Source: Paenibacillus sp. FSL H7-0331
GTDB taxonomy: Bacteria; Bacillota; Bacilli; Paenibacillales; NBRC-103111
NCBI RefSeq assembly: GCF_001956045.1
Contig: NZ_MRTH01000042.1
Coordinates: 1-62,819 of the forward strand
DNA: 62,819 nucleotides
Reading direction: 5' to 3'
The first letter of the stretch is position 1, and the number at the start of each line of letters is the position of its first letter. This document shows, one piece after another, positions 8,823-17,435 of this stretch. A program made the translations under genes and the position numbers. The notes below the pieces were generated by a model. That model was not told the origin of the DNA. It worked only from the letters and a program-made list of their open reading frames with translations, and ran no database searches.

Positions 8823-9557
8823 ATGAAACAGAACCAATATGATGACCACGATTTTTTTGATAAATATAGTCAGATGCCTCGTTCAATCGGTGGATTACAG
8901 GCCGCGGGGGAATGGCCCGCACTCCGTGCGATGCTTCCCGAACTACTCGATAAAAGAGTTCTTGATCTTGGCTGCGGCTATGGATGGCATTGCCGATATG
9001 CGCGCGAGCAGTCAGCCAGGTCAGTGATAGGTGTAGATCTATCAGAGAAAATGTTAGCACGCGCCAAAGATAATACTAACGATTCCGCGATCGTATACCG
9101 TCGGCTGGCAATTGAAGATATCGACTTTGCCGCAGAGGAATTCGATGTTGTGCTAAGCTCACTGGCACTACATTATGTGGAGTCATTTGATAGCGTTTGC
9201 CGTAAAGTATATCATTGTCTCGTATCCGGAGGCACATTCGTGCTTTCGGTTGAACATCCGGTGTTTACCGCACTTGCTGCACAAGATTGGTTTTATGGTT
9301 CTGAAGGCGAACGCTTGCATTGGCCTATCGATCATTACCAGAATGAAGGTCTGCGGCAGGCAAGATTTTTGGATACCGATGTTGTCAAATATCATCGCAC
9401 GATCGCCACGTATATGAATACGTTAATAGATTCCGGTTTCACCATTACGAGGCTTTCTGAGCCACAACCAACACAAGAAACACTTGCCAAATATCCCGAA
9501 ATGCGAGACGAAACCCGCCGTCCCATTTTCCTCTTGATTGCAGCGGTCAAGAATTAG
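8823..9557 (+). CDS. Class I SAM-dependent methyltransferase
   Basis: A 244-residue soluble protein with a class I methyltransferase fold: motif I L-D-L-G-C-G-Y-G (residues about 47-54), the acidic end of strand 2 in G-V-D-L-S, and a motif IV-like L-S-S-L-A-L-H-Y. It belongs to the broad UbiE/methyltransf_11 type group that methylates small molecules; the substrate cannot be inferred. AGGAG lies about 10 bases upstream of the ATG. The next gene, a large LuxR-type regulator, starts about 40 bases downstream in the same direction, so they may be co-transcribed. Confidence 0.88.
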   Translation: MKQNQYDDHDFFDKYSQMPRSIGGLQAAGEWPALRAMLPELLDKRVLDLGCGYGWHCRYAREQSARSVIGVDLSEKMLARAKDNTNDSAIVYRRLAIEDIDFAAEEFDVVLSSLALHYVESFDSVCRKVYHCLVSGGTFVLSVEHPVFTALAAQDWFYGSEGERLHWPIDHYQNEGLRQARFLDTDVVKYHRTIATYMNTLIDSGFTITRLSEPQPTQETLAKYPEMRDETRRPIFLLIAAVKN

Positions 9558-9599
9558 AGAAGTGCCAATCTATGGAATCCAAAAAGAAGGGTGAACAAA

Positions 9600-11684
9600 G
9601 TGCGCGATAAAGAAATCGACGCTGAGATTGAGCAACGGGGTTCGGTGGACGATAGGAATGAACCCGGTATAATGAGCGGATTCGAGATGCGAGAGGAACA
9701 GTTTCTGGTCGGTCGGAATGGGCAGCATGAGCGCTTTAACGCCTATTTGACGGGACAAAGTAATTCTGGTCAATCCATCTGGAACATTTACGGAACAGCG
9801 GGTGTGGGCAAAAGCTTTCTGCTCGATTCATTTTGCCGAAAAACACGGCTTGCAGGCATCCCGATGCTGCACCTGGACAGCCGTGATTTCAATCATAAAG
9901 GCGAGCAGTTGTTTCGTCAGCTGCTGGATCAGCTAATACTGCTGAAGCAGGACGATGAACATGGCTTACAGCAGCAGCCGCTGGAATCTTGTTTGACCCT
10001 GCTGAAGCTGCTGTCTCAGAGGACTCGCGTGGTGCTGGCCTTTGATACGTATGAGGAAATGGGAGAGCTGGACGGCTTGCTGCGTGAACGGTTATTCAAG
10101 CGGCTGCCTGACAATGTGCTGCTCATTCTTGCCGGCCGCTATAAACTCAGTGACCAATGGATCTTGTCCCCTGCTCTGAGAGAACAGATTCACTATATGC
10201 CGCTCGGGAACTTAACTGACAGCGAAAGCGAGTCATACCTTCGATGCTCCGGTATTATAGAAGATCATAGAATTACGCGAATTCAAAGGAAAACCGGAGG
10301 GCATCCCCTTGCCCTGTCCCTCGCGGCCGCGGTGCCCCTGCAAGACGAATGGGCAGCTCCCCCAACCGACGATACAGGTTGGTTTGACCTTCTGGTCAAG
10401 GCTTGGCTTCGTGAGGTTCCAGATGTGAAACTTCGTCGCATGGTTGAAGCGGCAGCCATACTGCTTCATGTTAACCGGGAAGTGCTAACCTTCATTATGG
10501 AGGAAGAGGTCGACGATCTATTGTTCGATGCGCTGATTTCCTTGTCCTTTGTACGTAAAACGGGGCGTGGCTGGATGCTGCACGATCTGATGCGGATAGC
10601 CGCGCGCAAGCAGCTGGAGGAGCGCACACCAGAATATTTTCACCGACTGATGGGCAGAGCTGCATACTATTATGCTGATTTGATCAGGCAAATCTCAGGC
10701 TCCCGCAGCACAGAGTGGGAGGTAGGGGAACTGTTCTACTATACAACTGGCAATATCATGGTACGTGCTTTGATTCAGTCATCTTCCAGAGGTCAGTATG
10801 CTTGGGAATCGTTGACGATGGCCAATATCGGGGAAGGGGAAGCTTACCTACGAAGTAGATTGGAAGCAGCGACACCTCTATCTTTCTCGGGGGCAGATCC
10901 CGAGACGGAACAGACATATCATGAATTTGTAGCCAAGGAAGATATGAAGCTGACGATCAAGGGTATTGATCTGCATACTTTGGTCCGGCTGGATCGGCAG
11001 GGCGTCATGCTGCTTCGCTCAGGAAGCGGTGAAGCCGTCGGACTGGCCTCCATGATCCCGATCCATTCGGAGACACTGCCCTACTTGAAAACCGACCCGT
11101 TTTCCGCTCCGTATCTATCTTCTCTATCAACGGAGGAATTGAAGCTGCTGGCGGTCGATCCACCTGGTCAATCGGGATGGTTCATCCGAACCATTGACTA
11201 CAAGGACTGGAAAAATGTCAATCTGATCATCGAAGCGATGTATTTGATTTTTTCCTATTTATGCTCGGGCGGACTTTTTATCGCTTCTCCGCCTCCACTG
11301 GAATTTTTTCAGGGGGCTCACTTGAGTATGGGCTTTAAAATTGCACCCGGCGTTGTTCATCGGCATTATGATGGCAGAACGTTGACGCCGACATTCGTAC
11401 TCGATACGAGGGGAGAGAAGCTGGAAGCATTCCTTCGATTTCTGCTTAAGCAGGGAGGGTATTCCAGTCTTGCACCGAGCTTGCCGACGGGTTTGCTTGA
11501 GCGGCTGACGAAGCGGGAACGCGAGGTCGTTCTGCTCGCAATAGATGGTCAAACCAATGGAGAAATTGCCAAAACCCTCTATGTAAGTGAGATCACGGTG
11601 AAAAAGCATGTCAGTTCGATATTCGTCAAGCTGGCAGTGAAAAACCGCAATCAATTAATTAAGCTTTTTACCAGTAAACCCTGA
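9600..11684 (+). CDS. STAND-type ATPase with C-terminal LuxR DNA-binding domain
   Basis: Large regulator of 694 residues. An N-terminal AAA/STAND module has Walker A G-T-A-G-V-G-K-S (residues 65-72) and a V-V-L-A-F-D-T-Y Walker-B-like strand. A long middle region (about 250-620) has no domain I recognise; it is not obviously a TPR array. The last 60 residues are a LuxR helix-turn-helix starting L-T-K-R-E-R-E-V. The architecture resembles MalT/LAL signal-transducing ATPases, though shorter. GTG 9600 is preferred over GTG 9591 because AAGAAGG (9584-9590) is about 9 bases before the former and abuts the latter. Ligand unknown; the methyltransferase upstream is a possible co-operonic partner. Confidence 0.85.
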   Translation: MRDKEIDAEIEQRGSVDDRNEPGIMSGFEMREEQFLVGRNGQHERFNAYLTGQSNSGQSIWNIYGTAGVGKSFLLDSFCRKTRLAGIPMLHLDSRDFNHKGEQLFRQLLDQLILLKQDDEHGLQQQPLESCLTLLKLLSQRTRVVLAFDTYEEMGELDGLLRERLFKRLPDNVLLILAGRYKLSDQWILSPALREQIHYMPLGNLTDSESESYLRCSGIIEDHRITRIQRKTGGHPLALSLAAAVPLQDEWAAPPTDDTGWFDLLVKAWLREVPDVKLRRMVEAAAILLHVNREVLTFIMEEEVDDLLFDALISLSFVRKTGRGWMLHDLMRIAARKQLEERTPEYFHRLMGRAAYYYADLIRQISGSRSTEWEVGELFYYTTGNIMVRALIQSSSRGQYAWESLTMANIGEGEAYLRSRLEAATPLSFSGADPETEQTYHEFVAKEDMKLTIKGIDLHTLVRLDRQGVMLLRSGSGEAVGLASMIPIHSETLPYLKTDPFSAPYLSSLSTEELKLLAVDPPGQSGWFIRTIDYKDWKNVNLIIEAMYLIFSYLCSGGLFIASPPPLEFFQGAHLSMGFKIAPGVVHRHYDGRTLTPTFVLDTRGEKLEAFLRFLLKQGGYSSLAPSLPTGLLERLTKREREVVLLAIDGQTNGEIAKTLYVSEITVKKHVSSIFVKLAVKNRNQLIKLFTSKP

Positions 11685-11700
11685 GGACTTATCTATTCCG

Positions 11701-11730
11701 GCTCACACCTTTAAGTGGTGTGGGCTTTTT
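11701..11730 (+). terminator. Terminator after the STAND/LuxR regulator
   Basis: Nine-pair stem GCTCACACC / GGTGTGGGC (one G-T pair), 7-base loop, then TTTTT, 16 bases past the stop codon. Confidence 0.88.
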
Positions 11731-11862
11731 ACATATATGAGACCAATACCATACGAACGTATAATATCCAACTCCAGCGCTCCCTGTTATATTAGTTTCA
11801 TGAATAGGCTGTAGGGTGTTGACGGCCGTAGAAAGGAGACAAGGCGATAGGGTGCATTCGGA

Positions 11863-11876
11863 TGATCGAACGATCA
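11863..11876 (+). promoter_or_regulatory. Dyad TGATCG-AA-CGATCA in a 250-bp gene-free stretch
   Basis: The region 11731-11982 has no coding gene I can support. It contains this perfect 6+2+6 dyad and, downstream, a GC-rich segment without a clear promoter. The dyad is 107 bases before the next ATG and may be an operator or part of a leader structure. I do not recognise a known riboswitch here. Confidence 0.3.
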
Positions 11877-11982
11877 ATAATCGACTGATCGGCAGTGGAA
11901 CACCGTTTCATCATCGTCATCATTTAGGCAAAAGATCTTATTTCATGCGGCTATGGCCCAATCAAGCAGGGGGAAGATAGGT

Positions 11983-12363
11983 ATGGGAATCAAATTCATC
12001 AAGGTATCTGTTGTTTATTTTGTCATCGGTATTCTTCTGGGTATGTATATGTCGATGGCTAACCAGCATGTATTCGCGAGTGTGCACGCACATATCAATC
12101 TGCTGGGCTGGCTGTCGTTTGCGGTGTCTGGTATTATCTACCATTTGTTTCCAAGGGTGGGATTCAGCCGTTTGTCCATCGTACATTTCTGGATGCACAA
12201 TATTGGAATTGGACTGCCACCGATGATGCTGGGATTGTTTCTGTTGCTTAGCGGAGCCGAATCATACGAGTTCCTGATTCCGATTGGCGCAATTCTGGTT
12301 GTACTTAGTGTCATCGTGTTCGCGGTTAATGTACTGATCCATATCCGATCGTCAGAAGGGTAA
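11983..12363 (+). CDS. Small four-helix heme-copper-oxidase subunit I-like membrane protein
   Basis: A 126-residue membrane protein with four predicted helices. Helix 2 carries H-A-H-I-N-L-L-G-W, the pattern around the heme-ligating histidine of CcoN/NorB-type oxidase subunit I; further histidines are in I-Y-H-L-F-P and V-H-F-W-M-H-N-I-G. It is much shorter than subunit I, which has at least 12 helices, and no other oxidase gene lies nearby, so it probably is a free-standing heme-binding relative rather than a terminal oxidase. ATG 11983 is chosen because GGGGGAAG is 9-10 bases upstream; the frame extends ten codons further without an RBS. Confidence 0.72.
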   Translation: MGIKFIKVSVVYFVIGILLGMYMSMANQHVFASVHAHINLLGWLSFAVSGIIYHLFPRVGFSRLSIVHFWMHNIGIGLPPMMLGLFLLLSGAESYEFLIPIGAILVVLSVIVFAVNVLIHIRSSEG

Positions 12364-12422
12364 AAATCGTATTCCTTATCTGTGATAGACTCCTTATTTT
12401 GATCGATATAGCAATAGTTTAC

Positions 12423-12470
12423 ATAGAGAAGTTTAGTATCATGCAGTCATGATAATAAACTTCTCTATTT
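12423..12470 (+). terminator. Long imperfect hairpin after the small oxidase-like gene
   Basis: Arms 12423-12443 and 12448-12468 pair over 21 positions with one mismatch around the 4-base loop CAGT, then TTT. Probably the end of the upstream transcript; the unusually long stem could also have a regulatory role. Confidence 0.65.
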
Positions 12471-12554
12471 CAATGTTAATACGAATATATGACCTATTTC
12501 ACTGAAATGGAGAAAATGAATGGCCTAACCTCCTGTTCATAGCCACTTTTAAGC

Positions 12555-12601
12555 TTGACGGGGTGAAGCATTACACATACATTAAATAGGTACCTATTTA
12601 A
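12555..12601 (+). promoter_or_regulatory. Promoter plus perfect 20-bp operator-like palindrome of the efflux gene
   Basis: TTGACG (12555-12560), 17-base spacer, TACATT (12578-12583). The palindrome TTAAATAGGT/ACCTATTTAA (12582-12601) has no mismatches and covers the end of the -10 box and the predicted start of transcription. This placement would let a dimeric repressor, for instance of the TetR type, block initiation. No regulator gene is adjacent, so it must be encoded elsewhere. Confidence 0.7.
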
Positions 12602-12623
12602 CCTGAAAAGAAGGTCATTCCAT

Positions 12624-13886
12624 ATGGAAGTCTGGAAACGCAATTTATACATCTTATGGACCGGGAACTTTTTAACTGCGGTTGGCATTGGTATGATTAT
12701 CCCTTTTTTGCCTCTTTATGTGCAAGATCTTGGTGTACATGATGTGAAACAGGCCGCTCTATGGGCCGCTATGATTTTCGGGATCAATCACCTGATGATC
12801 GCGCTCATATCTCCCTTGTGGGGCAGGTTTTCAGATACATATGGGCAAAAGCTGGTTATGGTAATAACCAGTATAGGCTCGGCCGTTATCATTGCGGCTA
12901 TGGGTCTTGTCGATACTCCCTTACAGCTGCTTCTGCTCCGCGCCGCTTTTGGGACGATGGGCGGTTATCCAACCTCCTCTGTAGCCTTATTGGCCATAGA
13001 AGCTCCCAAGCAACAGGTGGGTAACGCTTTAGGCACACTGCAAACCGGACAAGTCACCGGTCAATTGTTAGGGCCGCTGATTGGCGGCGTGCTGGCTGAG
13101 TGGTTGGGGATACGCGATTCCTTTTTTATTACTGGCTTCTTTATATTCCTGGCTGCGCTGCTGACGGTATTTGGAGTGAAGGAGACGAATACATACCCTA
13201 AATTCAAGTTCAAAAGCTTGTTAAGGCTGAGTAACCCGTTTAAATCCAGAATTCGTCAACAGGAGGTTCCAGATAAGAAAGCATGGCATGATATTTTTGT
13301 GCAATCTCCACTTATTATCACGCTATTTATTTCTACATTCCTGATCTCTATAAGCTTTGCGAGCATTAGTCCGATGATTTCGTTGTATGTAAAAAGCATG
13401 AATATCGTGGATCACATTGAAATTATGGCTGGTCTCATATTTGCATCTACGGCTTTAGGCACGATGATCACGGCACCGCTGCTCGGAAGAATGGGAGATC
13501 GACATGGTCATACTATCATCCTGCTCGTATCACTCATTCTGATTGCCATTCTGCATATTCCTCAAGGGTTAGTCACCAATGCCTGGGTGCTCGTGGGCAT
13601 ACGGTTTATTACCGGGTTATGTATCGGTGGTGTGATTCCATCTATTAGTTCCCTGCTGCGCAAATTGACCCCAACTCCTGTTCAAGGCAGCGTATTTGCC
13701 TATAATGCTAGTGCTGGATCATTGGGAAACTTGTCAGGAGCGATATTCGGAGGACTTGTGGCAAGCAGCTTTGGCATTTCTCTGGTGTTTTATGTTATTG
13801 CCGGAGTTTTCTTCGTACATTTCCTGATGATAGCTGTTCAGTTCAAGAGGTTCAGAAGAGCGGAGCAGGAGCAGGATGTATCCTAA
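12624..13886 (+). CDS. MFS multidrug efflux transporter, MdtG-like
   Basis: A 420-residue, 12-helix transporter of the DHA1 drug:proton antiporter type. The N-terminus (W-K-R-N-L-Y, then F-L-P-L-Y-V) and the helix 10-11 segment S-A-G-S-L-G-N-L-S-G closely resemble Escherichia coli MdtG, a fosfomycin/deoxycholate efflux protein; Motif A-like G-R-F-S-D-T-Y-G-Q-K follows helix 2. The export substrate cannot be assigned from sequence. AGAAGG lies about 10 bases before the ATG. The promoter carries a perfect palindrome, which suggests inducible expression, and the gene ends before a strong terminator, so it is monocistronic. Confidence 0.88.
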   Translation: MEVWKRNLYILWTGNFLTAVGIGMIIPFLPLYVQDLGVHDVKQAALWAAMIFGINHLMIALISPLWGRFSDTYGQKLVMVITSIGSAVIIAAMGLVDTPLQLLLLRAAFGTMGGYPTSSVALLAIEAPKQQVGNALGTLQTGQVTGQLLGPLIGGVLAEWLGIRDSFFITGFFIFLAALLTVFGVKETNTYPKFKFKSLLRLSNPFKSRIRQQEVPDKKAWHDIFVQSPLIITLFISTFLISISFASISPMISLYVKSMNIVDHIEIMAGLIFASTALGTMITAPLLGRMGDRHGHTIILLVSLILIAILHIPQGLVTNAWVLVGIRFITGLCIGGVIPSISSLLRKLTPTPVQGSVFAYNASAGSLGNLSGAIFGGLVASSFGISLVFYVIAGVFFVHFLMIAVQFKRFRRAEQEQDVS

Positions 13887-13961
13887 GATATTAGGTAAAT
13901 AAAATATAATATCAAAGGTTTGACTTCTCATCCGTACTTCAACATAAGTAGAGTCTTATAG

Positions 13962-13987
13962 AAACCCGCGCCCAGCGCGGGTTTTTT
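13962..13987 (+). terminator. Terminator after the MdtG-like gene
   Basis: AAACCCGCGC / GCGCGGGTTT, ten-pair stem with a three-base loop, then a T-run. It separates the efflux gene from the ThuA operon. Confidence 0.93.
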
Positions 13988-14139
13988 AGTTTATGTTGTT
14001 TAGGTAATGGAGGGCATGCAAATGATAAATATCGGACAAGCCGAATGTACTTAACCCTTTTTAGGGTGGAACAAAAGTGTGATATCGGTTCATTTTTTGT
14101 TCGATTGTTGTATTTAAAAGTCTTACGCATTTTTTTACA

Positions 14140-14153
14140 ATTACTAGTGTAAT
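14140..14153 (+). promoter_or_regulatory. Dyad ATTAC-N4-GTAAT ahead of the ThuA operon
   Basis: Perfect five-base arms separated by TAGT, 41 bases before the first ThuA start, inside a 200-base AT-rich leader (13988-14194) that holds no gene. It could bind a regulator; a convincing -35/-10 pair was not found. Confidence 0.35.
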
Positions 14154-14194
14154 CAGAAACCAAAGGGTACAAAGCGGAAAGGAGCAATCAACAA

Positions 14195-14962
14195 ATGGTG
14201 AAGAAAATTCAAGTGACGGTTTGGAATGAATTTTGGCATGAGCAATACCAGGATAACATTAAAGAGGTTTATCCTGACGGTATTCACCGTGTAATTGCAG
14301 GGCATTTGGAGATGCAGCCGGACATGGAGGTGAGAACGGCAACGCTTTATGATGCGGAATGTGGTCTATCAGACGAGATCATAGAGCAGACGGATGTATT
14401 GATCTGGTGGTCGCACATGAAGCATGACGAAGTACCGGATGAATGGGTAGACAAATTGTACAAACGCGCTATTGCGGGTATGGGAACGATTTTCTTGCAT
14501 TCTTCCTCAGGTTCGAAGCTGTTCAAACGGCTGTTGGGAGCGGTAGGGGGCCATAAGTGGAGAGAAGCACATGAAAAGGAGCGGCTGTGGGTTCTAAAGC
14601 CGGGGCATCCGATTGTCGATGGTATCGGTGAATGTTTTGAACTGCAGGAAGAGGAAATGTATGGTGAATATTGGGATATTCCCGAGCCTGACGAATTAGT
14701 GCTTGCTAGTTGGTTCGAAGGTGGTGAGATTGCACGCAGTGGGATTACATATACTCGGGGCAAGGGTCGGTTATTTTATTTCAGGCCAGGTCATGAAGAG
14801 TATCCGACCTATTATAACGCGAATGTTATGCGGATCATTGAGAACGGGACGCGATGGGCGGCACCACTAGCTTCATCTCCAACGATTACTAGCGGTAATG
14901 TCAATTCAATTGAACCAATCGCTGGCTTCTTGCGTGACGGTCGTGGAAATCGGATCGACTGA
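14195..14962 (+). CDS. ThuA domain protein, first copy
   Basis: A 255-residue cytosolic protein with a ThuA (trehalose utilisation A-like) domain over nearly its full length: V-T-V-W-N-E-F near the N-terminus, D-V-L-I-W-W at about 69-74, a G-H-P-I-V-D-G-I segment, and F-R-P-G-H-E-E-Y-P-T near the end. The fold is class I glutamine-amidotransferase-like; in rhizobia ThuA acts with the dehydrogenase ThuB in catabolism of trehalose through keto-sugars, but the reaction of this subfamily is not settled. It is first in a run of genes that includes a Gfo/Idh/MocA dehydrogenase and a second, closely similar ThuA. RBS AAAGGAG precedes the ATG. Confidence 0.9.
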   Translation: MVKKIQVTVWNEFWHEQYQDNIKEVYPDGIHRVIAGHLEMQPDMEVRTATLYDAECGLSDEIIEQTDVLIWWSHMKHDEVPDEWVDKLYKRAIAGMGTIFLHSSSGSKLFKRLLGAVGGHKWREAHEKERLWVLKPGHPIVDGIGECFELQEEEMYGEYWDIPEPDELVLASWFEGGEIARSGITYTRGKGRLFYFRPGHEEYPTYYNANVMRIIENGTRWAAPLASSPTITSGNVNSIEPIAGFLRDGRGNRID

Positions 14963-15018
14963 TCGGTTTCAAACTGAAACCATTAAGCGCAGTTCAATTC
15001 GGAAGGAGAACATAGATC

Positions 15019-16266
15019 ATGTCTACCGAACGCGATGGGAAAGCCAAATCAACCGTTTTTCCTGTCCTGTTTGCCATAAGCATTGCCCACCTGATCAATG
15101 ATTCGTTACAAGCTGTTATTCCTGCCTCATATCCAATATTGCGGGACTCCTTGCATTTATCTTATACACAGCTCGGTATGATTACGTTCATTCTTTATTT
15201 TTCCTCCTCAGTTATGCAGCCTTTCGTAGGAGCATTCGCAGATGCGCGGCCTACGCCATATATGCTTCCTGCAGGCATGCTGTTATCGTTTCTTGGCATG
15301 CTGGGGCTCGCCTTTGCTCCGGGTTATATGACGGTACTTGGCTCCGTTGTCCTCGTAGGGATCGCCTCTGCGGTATTCCACCCCGAAGGGGCACGGATTG
15401 CCTATCTCACTGCGGGCTCCAGAAGAGGTCTGGCGCAATCGATCTTCCAGGTGGGAGGAAATGCCGGAAGTGCAATGGCTCCGCTGATGACCGCGCTAAT
15501 CTTTTATCCGTTTGGACAGTTCGGTGCCATATGGTTTACGATAGTTGCCGCTTTGGGAGTCGTTTTGCAGACTTGGGTGGCACGTTGGTACAAGGGACAC
15601 TTGATGACATCCCGGCAAATGACGAAAAACAAAACTGCCGGACAGGAGGAATTAAAATATCAGAAAAGGGTTATTGGTGCGATCGTAGTCATCATTCTGA
15701 TCGCATTTGCGCGATCGTTATTCGGTTCCAGTATCGGAACCTACTTCGTATTCTACCTGATGGAGAACTACAAGCTTTCGATACCCGAGGCGCAGATCTA
15801 CATCTTTCTCTATATGGGGGCTGGCATATTAGGTACGTTCTTTGGCGGACCGCTGTCGGATCGCATTGGCCGGAAAAATGTCATATTGCTATCGGTGCTC
15901 GGCGCCTCGCCGTTTGCCCTCTTGCTGCCCCACGCTGGAGAGCTCTGGACATATCCACTTCTCGTTATATTGGGGCTTATTAATCACAGCAGCTTCTCTG
16001 TTACCGTCGTTTATGTCCAAGAGCTGATGCCTGGCAAGGTAGGTATGGTTTCAGGACTAATCACGGGTCTGGCATTCGGTATGGGTGCGATTGGAACCGT
16101 TGTTGTAGGCGGATTGATCGATTTGACCAGCTTGTCGATTGTTATTACCCTGTGTTCGTTTATGCCATTGTTCGGGTTTATTGGCTTGCTGCTCCCGTCC
16201 GACAAAACGATCCGTGGTCGGTTGGAGCAGAAGAAAGATAAGGATGAAATGACTACCGGAGTGTAA
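15019..16266 (+). CDS. MFS transporter, fosmidomycin-resistance (Fsr) type
   Basis: A 415-residue transporter with 12 predicted helices. The pattern H-L-I-N-D-S-L-Q near the N-terminus, G-I-A-S-A-V-F-H-P-E-G in helix 4 and R-G-L-A-Q-S-I-F-Q-V-G-G-N-A-G in helix 5 are hallmarks of the fosmidomycin-resistance branch of the major facilitator family, normally an exporter. It lies 56 bases after the first ThuA and 63 before the dehydrogenase, so it is part of the sugar operon. In this context it more likely moves a sugar or sugar-derived product than a drug, but that is inference. RBS GGAAGGAG is present. Confidence 0.88.
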   Translation: MSTERDGKAKSTVFPVLFAISIAHLINDSLQAVIPASYPILRDSLHLSYTQLGMITFILYFSSSVMQPFVGAFADARPTPYMLPAGMLLSFLGMLGLAFAPGYMTVLGSVVLVGIASAVFHPEGARIAYLTAGSRRGLAQSIFQVGGNAGSAMAPLMTALIFYPFGQFGAIWFTIVAALGVVLQTWVARWYKGHLMTSRQMTKNKTAGQEELKYQKRVIGAIVVIILIAFARSLFGSSIGTYFVFYLMENYKLSIPEAQIYIFLYMGAGILGTFFGGPLSDRIGRKNVILLSVLGASPFALLLPHAGELWTYPLLVILGLINHSSFSVTVVYVQELMPGKVGMVSGLITGLAFGMGAIGTVVVGGLIDLTSLSIVITLCSFMPLFGFIGLLLPSDKTIRGRLEQKKDKDEMTTGV

Positions 16267-16329
16267 TCGCTGTTGATTCCCGTTCACTTAAATTGAGTTC
16301 ACGATATGAGCATTGGAGGAGTAATTGAA

Positions 16330-17355
16330 ATGGAACGTGCAAAAGTGATTCAAGTTGGAGTAGGTGGATTCGGTAAAAACTGGATCGAAGGCATTAAAGA
16401 TGTAAAATCCATACAAATTGTAGCTATCGTCGATGTTGTACAGGAAAATTTGGATGAAGCGCTGAAGGTGCTGGGAGACGGAAATATACCCGTCTACTTA
16501 TCATATGAAGACGCTTTCCGTGAAGTAAAGGCTGATCTTGCCCTGCTGATTACGCCGCCTCCGACCCGTCATCGTTTAACACGCGCTGCTCTCGATGCTG
16601 GTATGCATGTTATCGTGGAGAAGCCGATGGCTTCTAATTATAAGGAAGGACTTGAGCTGCTTGCAATCTCACAGCAATATGACAAGGCGGTATCCGTTAA
16701 TCAGAACTACAGATGGACACCCGAGATGAAGGCGATCCGTAATGCGCTGGAATCCGGCATGATCGGGAAGCTTGGAGTTGTGGAATGGCAGTTTGACCGG
16801 GATGGGTCCAGACACCGTGGTCCTCAATCGGAATGGAGAAAAGACCGTGAAGAGCCGTTACTTACGGAATTAAGCATCCATCATTTTGATTTAATGCGGT
16901 ATTTGCTCAACGTCCATCCCGAATCGGTATTTGCCAGCAGCTTCAGTCCGATATGGAACGAGCGGATCGGTCATTCATCGACTTCTGCCATCATTAAATT
17001 TAAGGGCGGCATTCATGTAAACTATTTTGCCAGCAGCGCCAATAAAGGCAAGGATACGACCTGGACGGGCAACTTCCGTCTGGTTGGAAGCACCGGGACA
17101 CTGGAGTTTACGGAGGGTACAGCGTACTACGTGACCGAAGCGGGAGAACGTCAGCAACTGGAGCTGCCGGAGCTGGAGTATGAAGGTGTTGCCTATACGG
17201 TCAACGAGTTTGTTCTAGCAGTCACAGAAGGACGCAAACCTGTCACTCATATTACTGACAACCTGATCAGCTTTTCGATGGTCGGAGCAGCCGTGGAATC
17301 CTCCAAAACCGGTCGTGTCATACGATTGGACACCGGTCATTACCAGGCATATTAG
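16330..17355 (+). CDS. Gfo/Idh/MocA-family oxidoreductase
   Basis: NAD(P)-dependent sugar dehydrogenase of 341 residues. The N-terminal Rossmann fold shows V-G-V-G-G-F-G (residues about 8-14), followed by the family E-K-P-M motif; the C-terminal alpha/beta domain carries the L-S-I-H-H-F-D-L-M-R segment with the putative catalytic His. GGAGGAG is 8 bases before ATG 16330, so the eight-codon extension upstream was rejected. Sandwiched between two ThuA genes, it is the likely counterpart of rhizobial ThuB, which oxidises a sugar hydroxyl to a keto group. The substrate is unknown. Confidence 0.9.
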   Translation: MERAKVIQVGVGGFGKNWIEGIKDVKSIQIVAIVDVVQENLDEALKVLGDGNIPVYLSYEDAFREVKADLALLITPPPTRHRLTRAALDAGMHVIVEKPMASNYKEGLELLAISQQYDKAVSVNQNYRWTPEMKAIRNALESGMIGKLGVVEWQFDRDGSRHRGPQSEWRKDREEPLLTELSIHHFDLMRYLLNVHPESVFASSFSPIWNERIGHSSTSAIIKFKGGIHVNYFASSANKGKDTTWTGNFRLVGSTGTLEFTEGTAYYVTEAGERQQLELPELEYEGVAYTVNEFVLAVTEGRKPVTHITDNLISFSMVGAAVESSKTGRVIRLDTGHYQAY

Positions 17356-17435
17356 TCAAAATTGAACATTAGGAGATAACGGGACGCCCTTTCATCAGGG
17401 CATACCGCTCCATCAATGAGAGGAGCAGCAGCAAC

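Noticed and set aside
11731..11982. Possible riboswitch or leader before the small oxidase-like gene
   Set aside because: A dyad and GC-rich segments are present, but no known riboswitch pattern or terminator/antiterminator pair was found.
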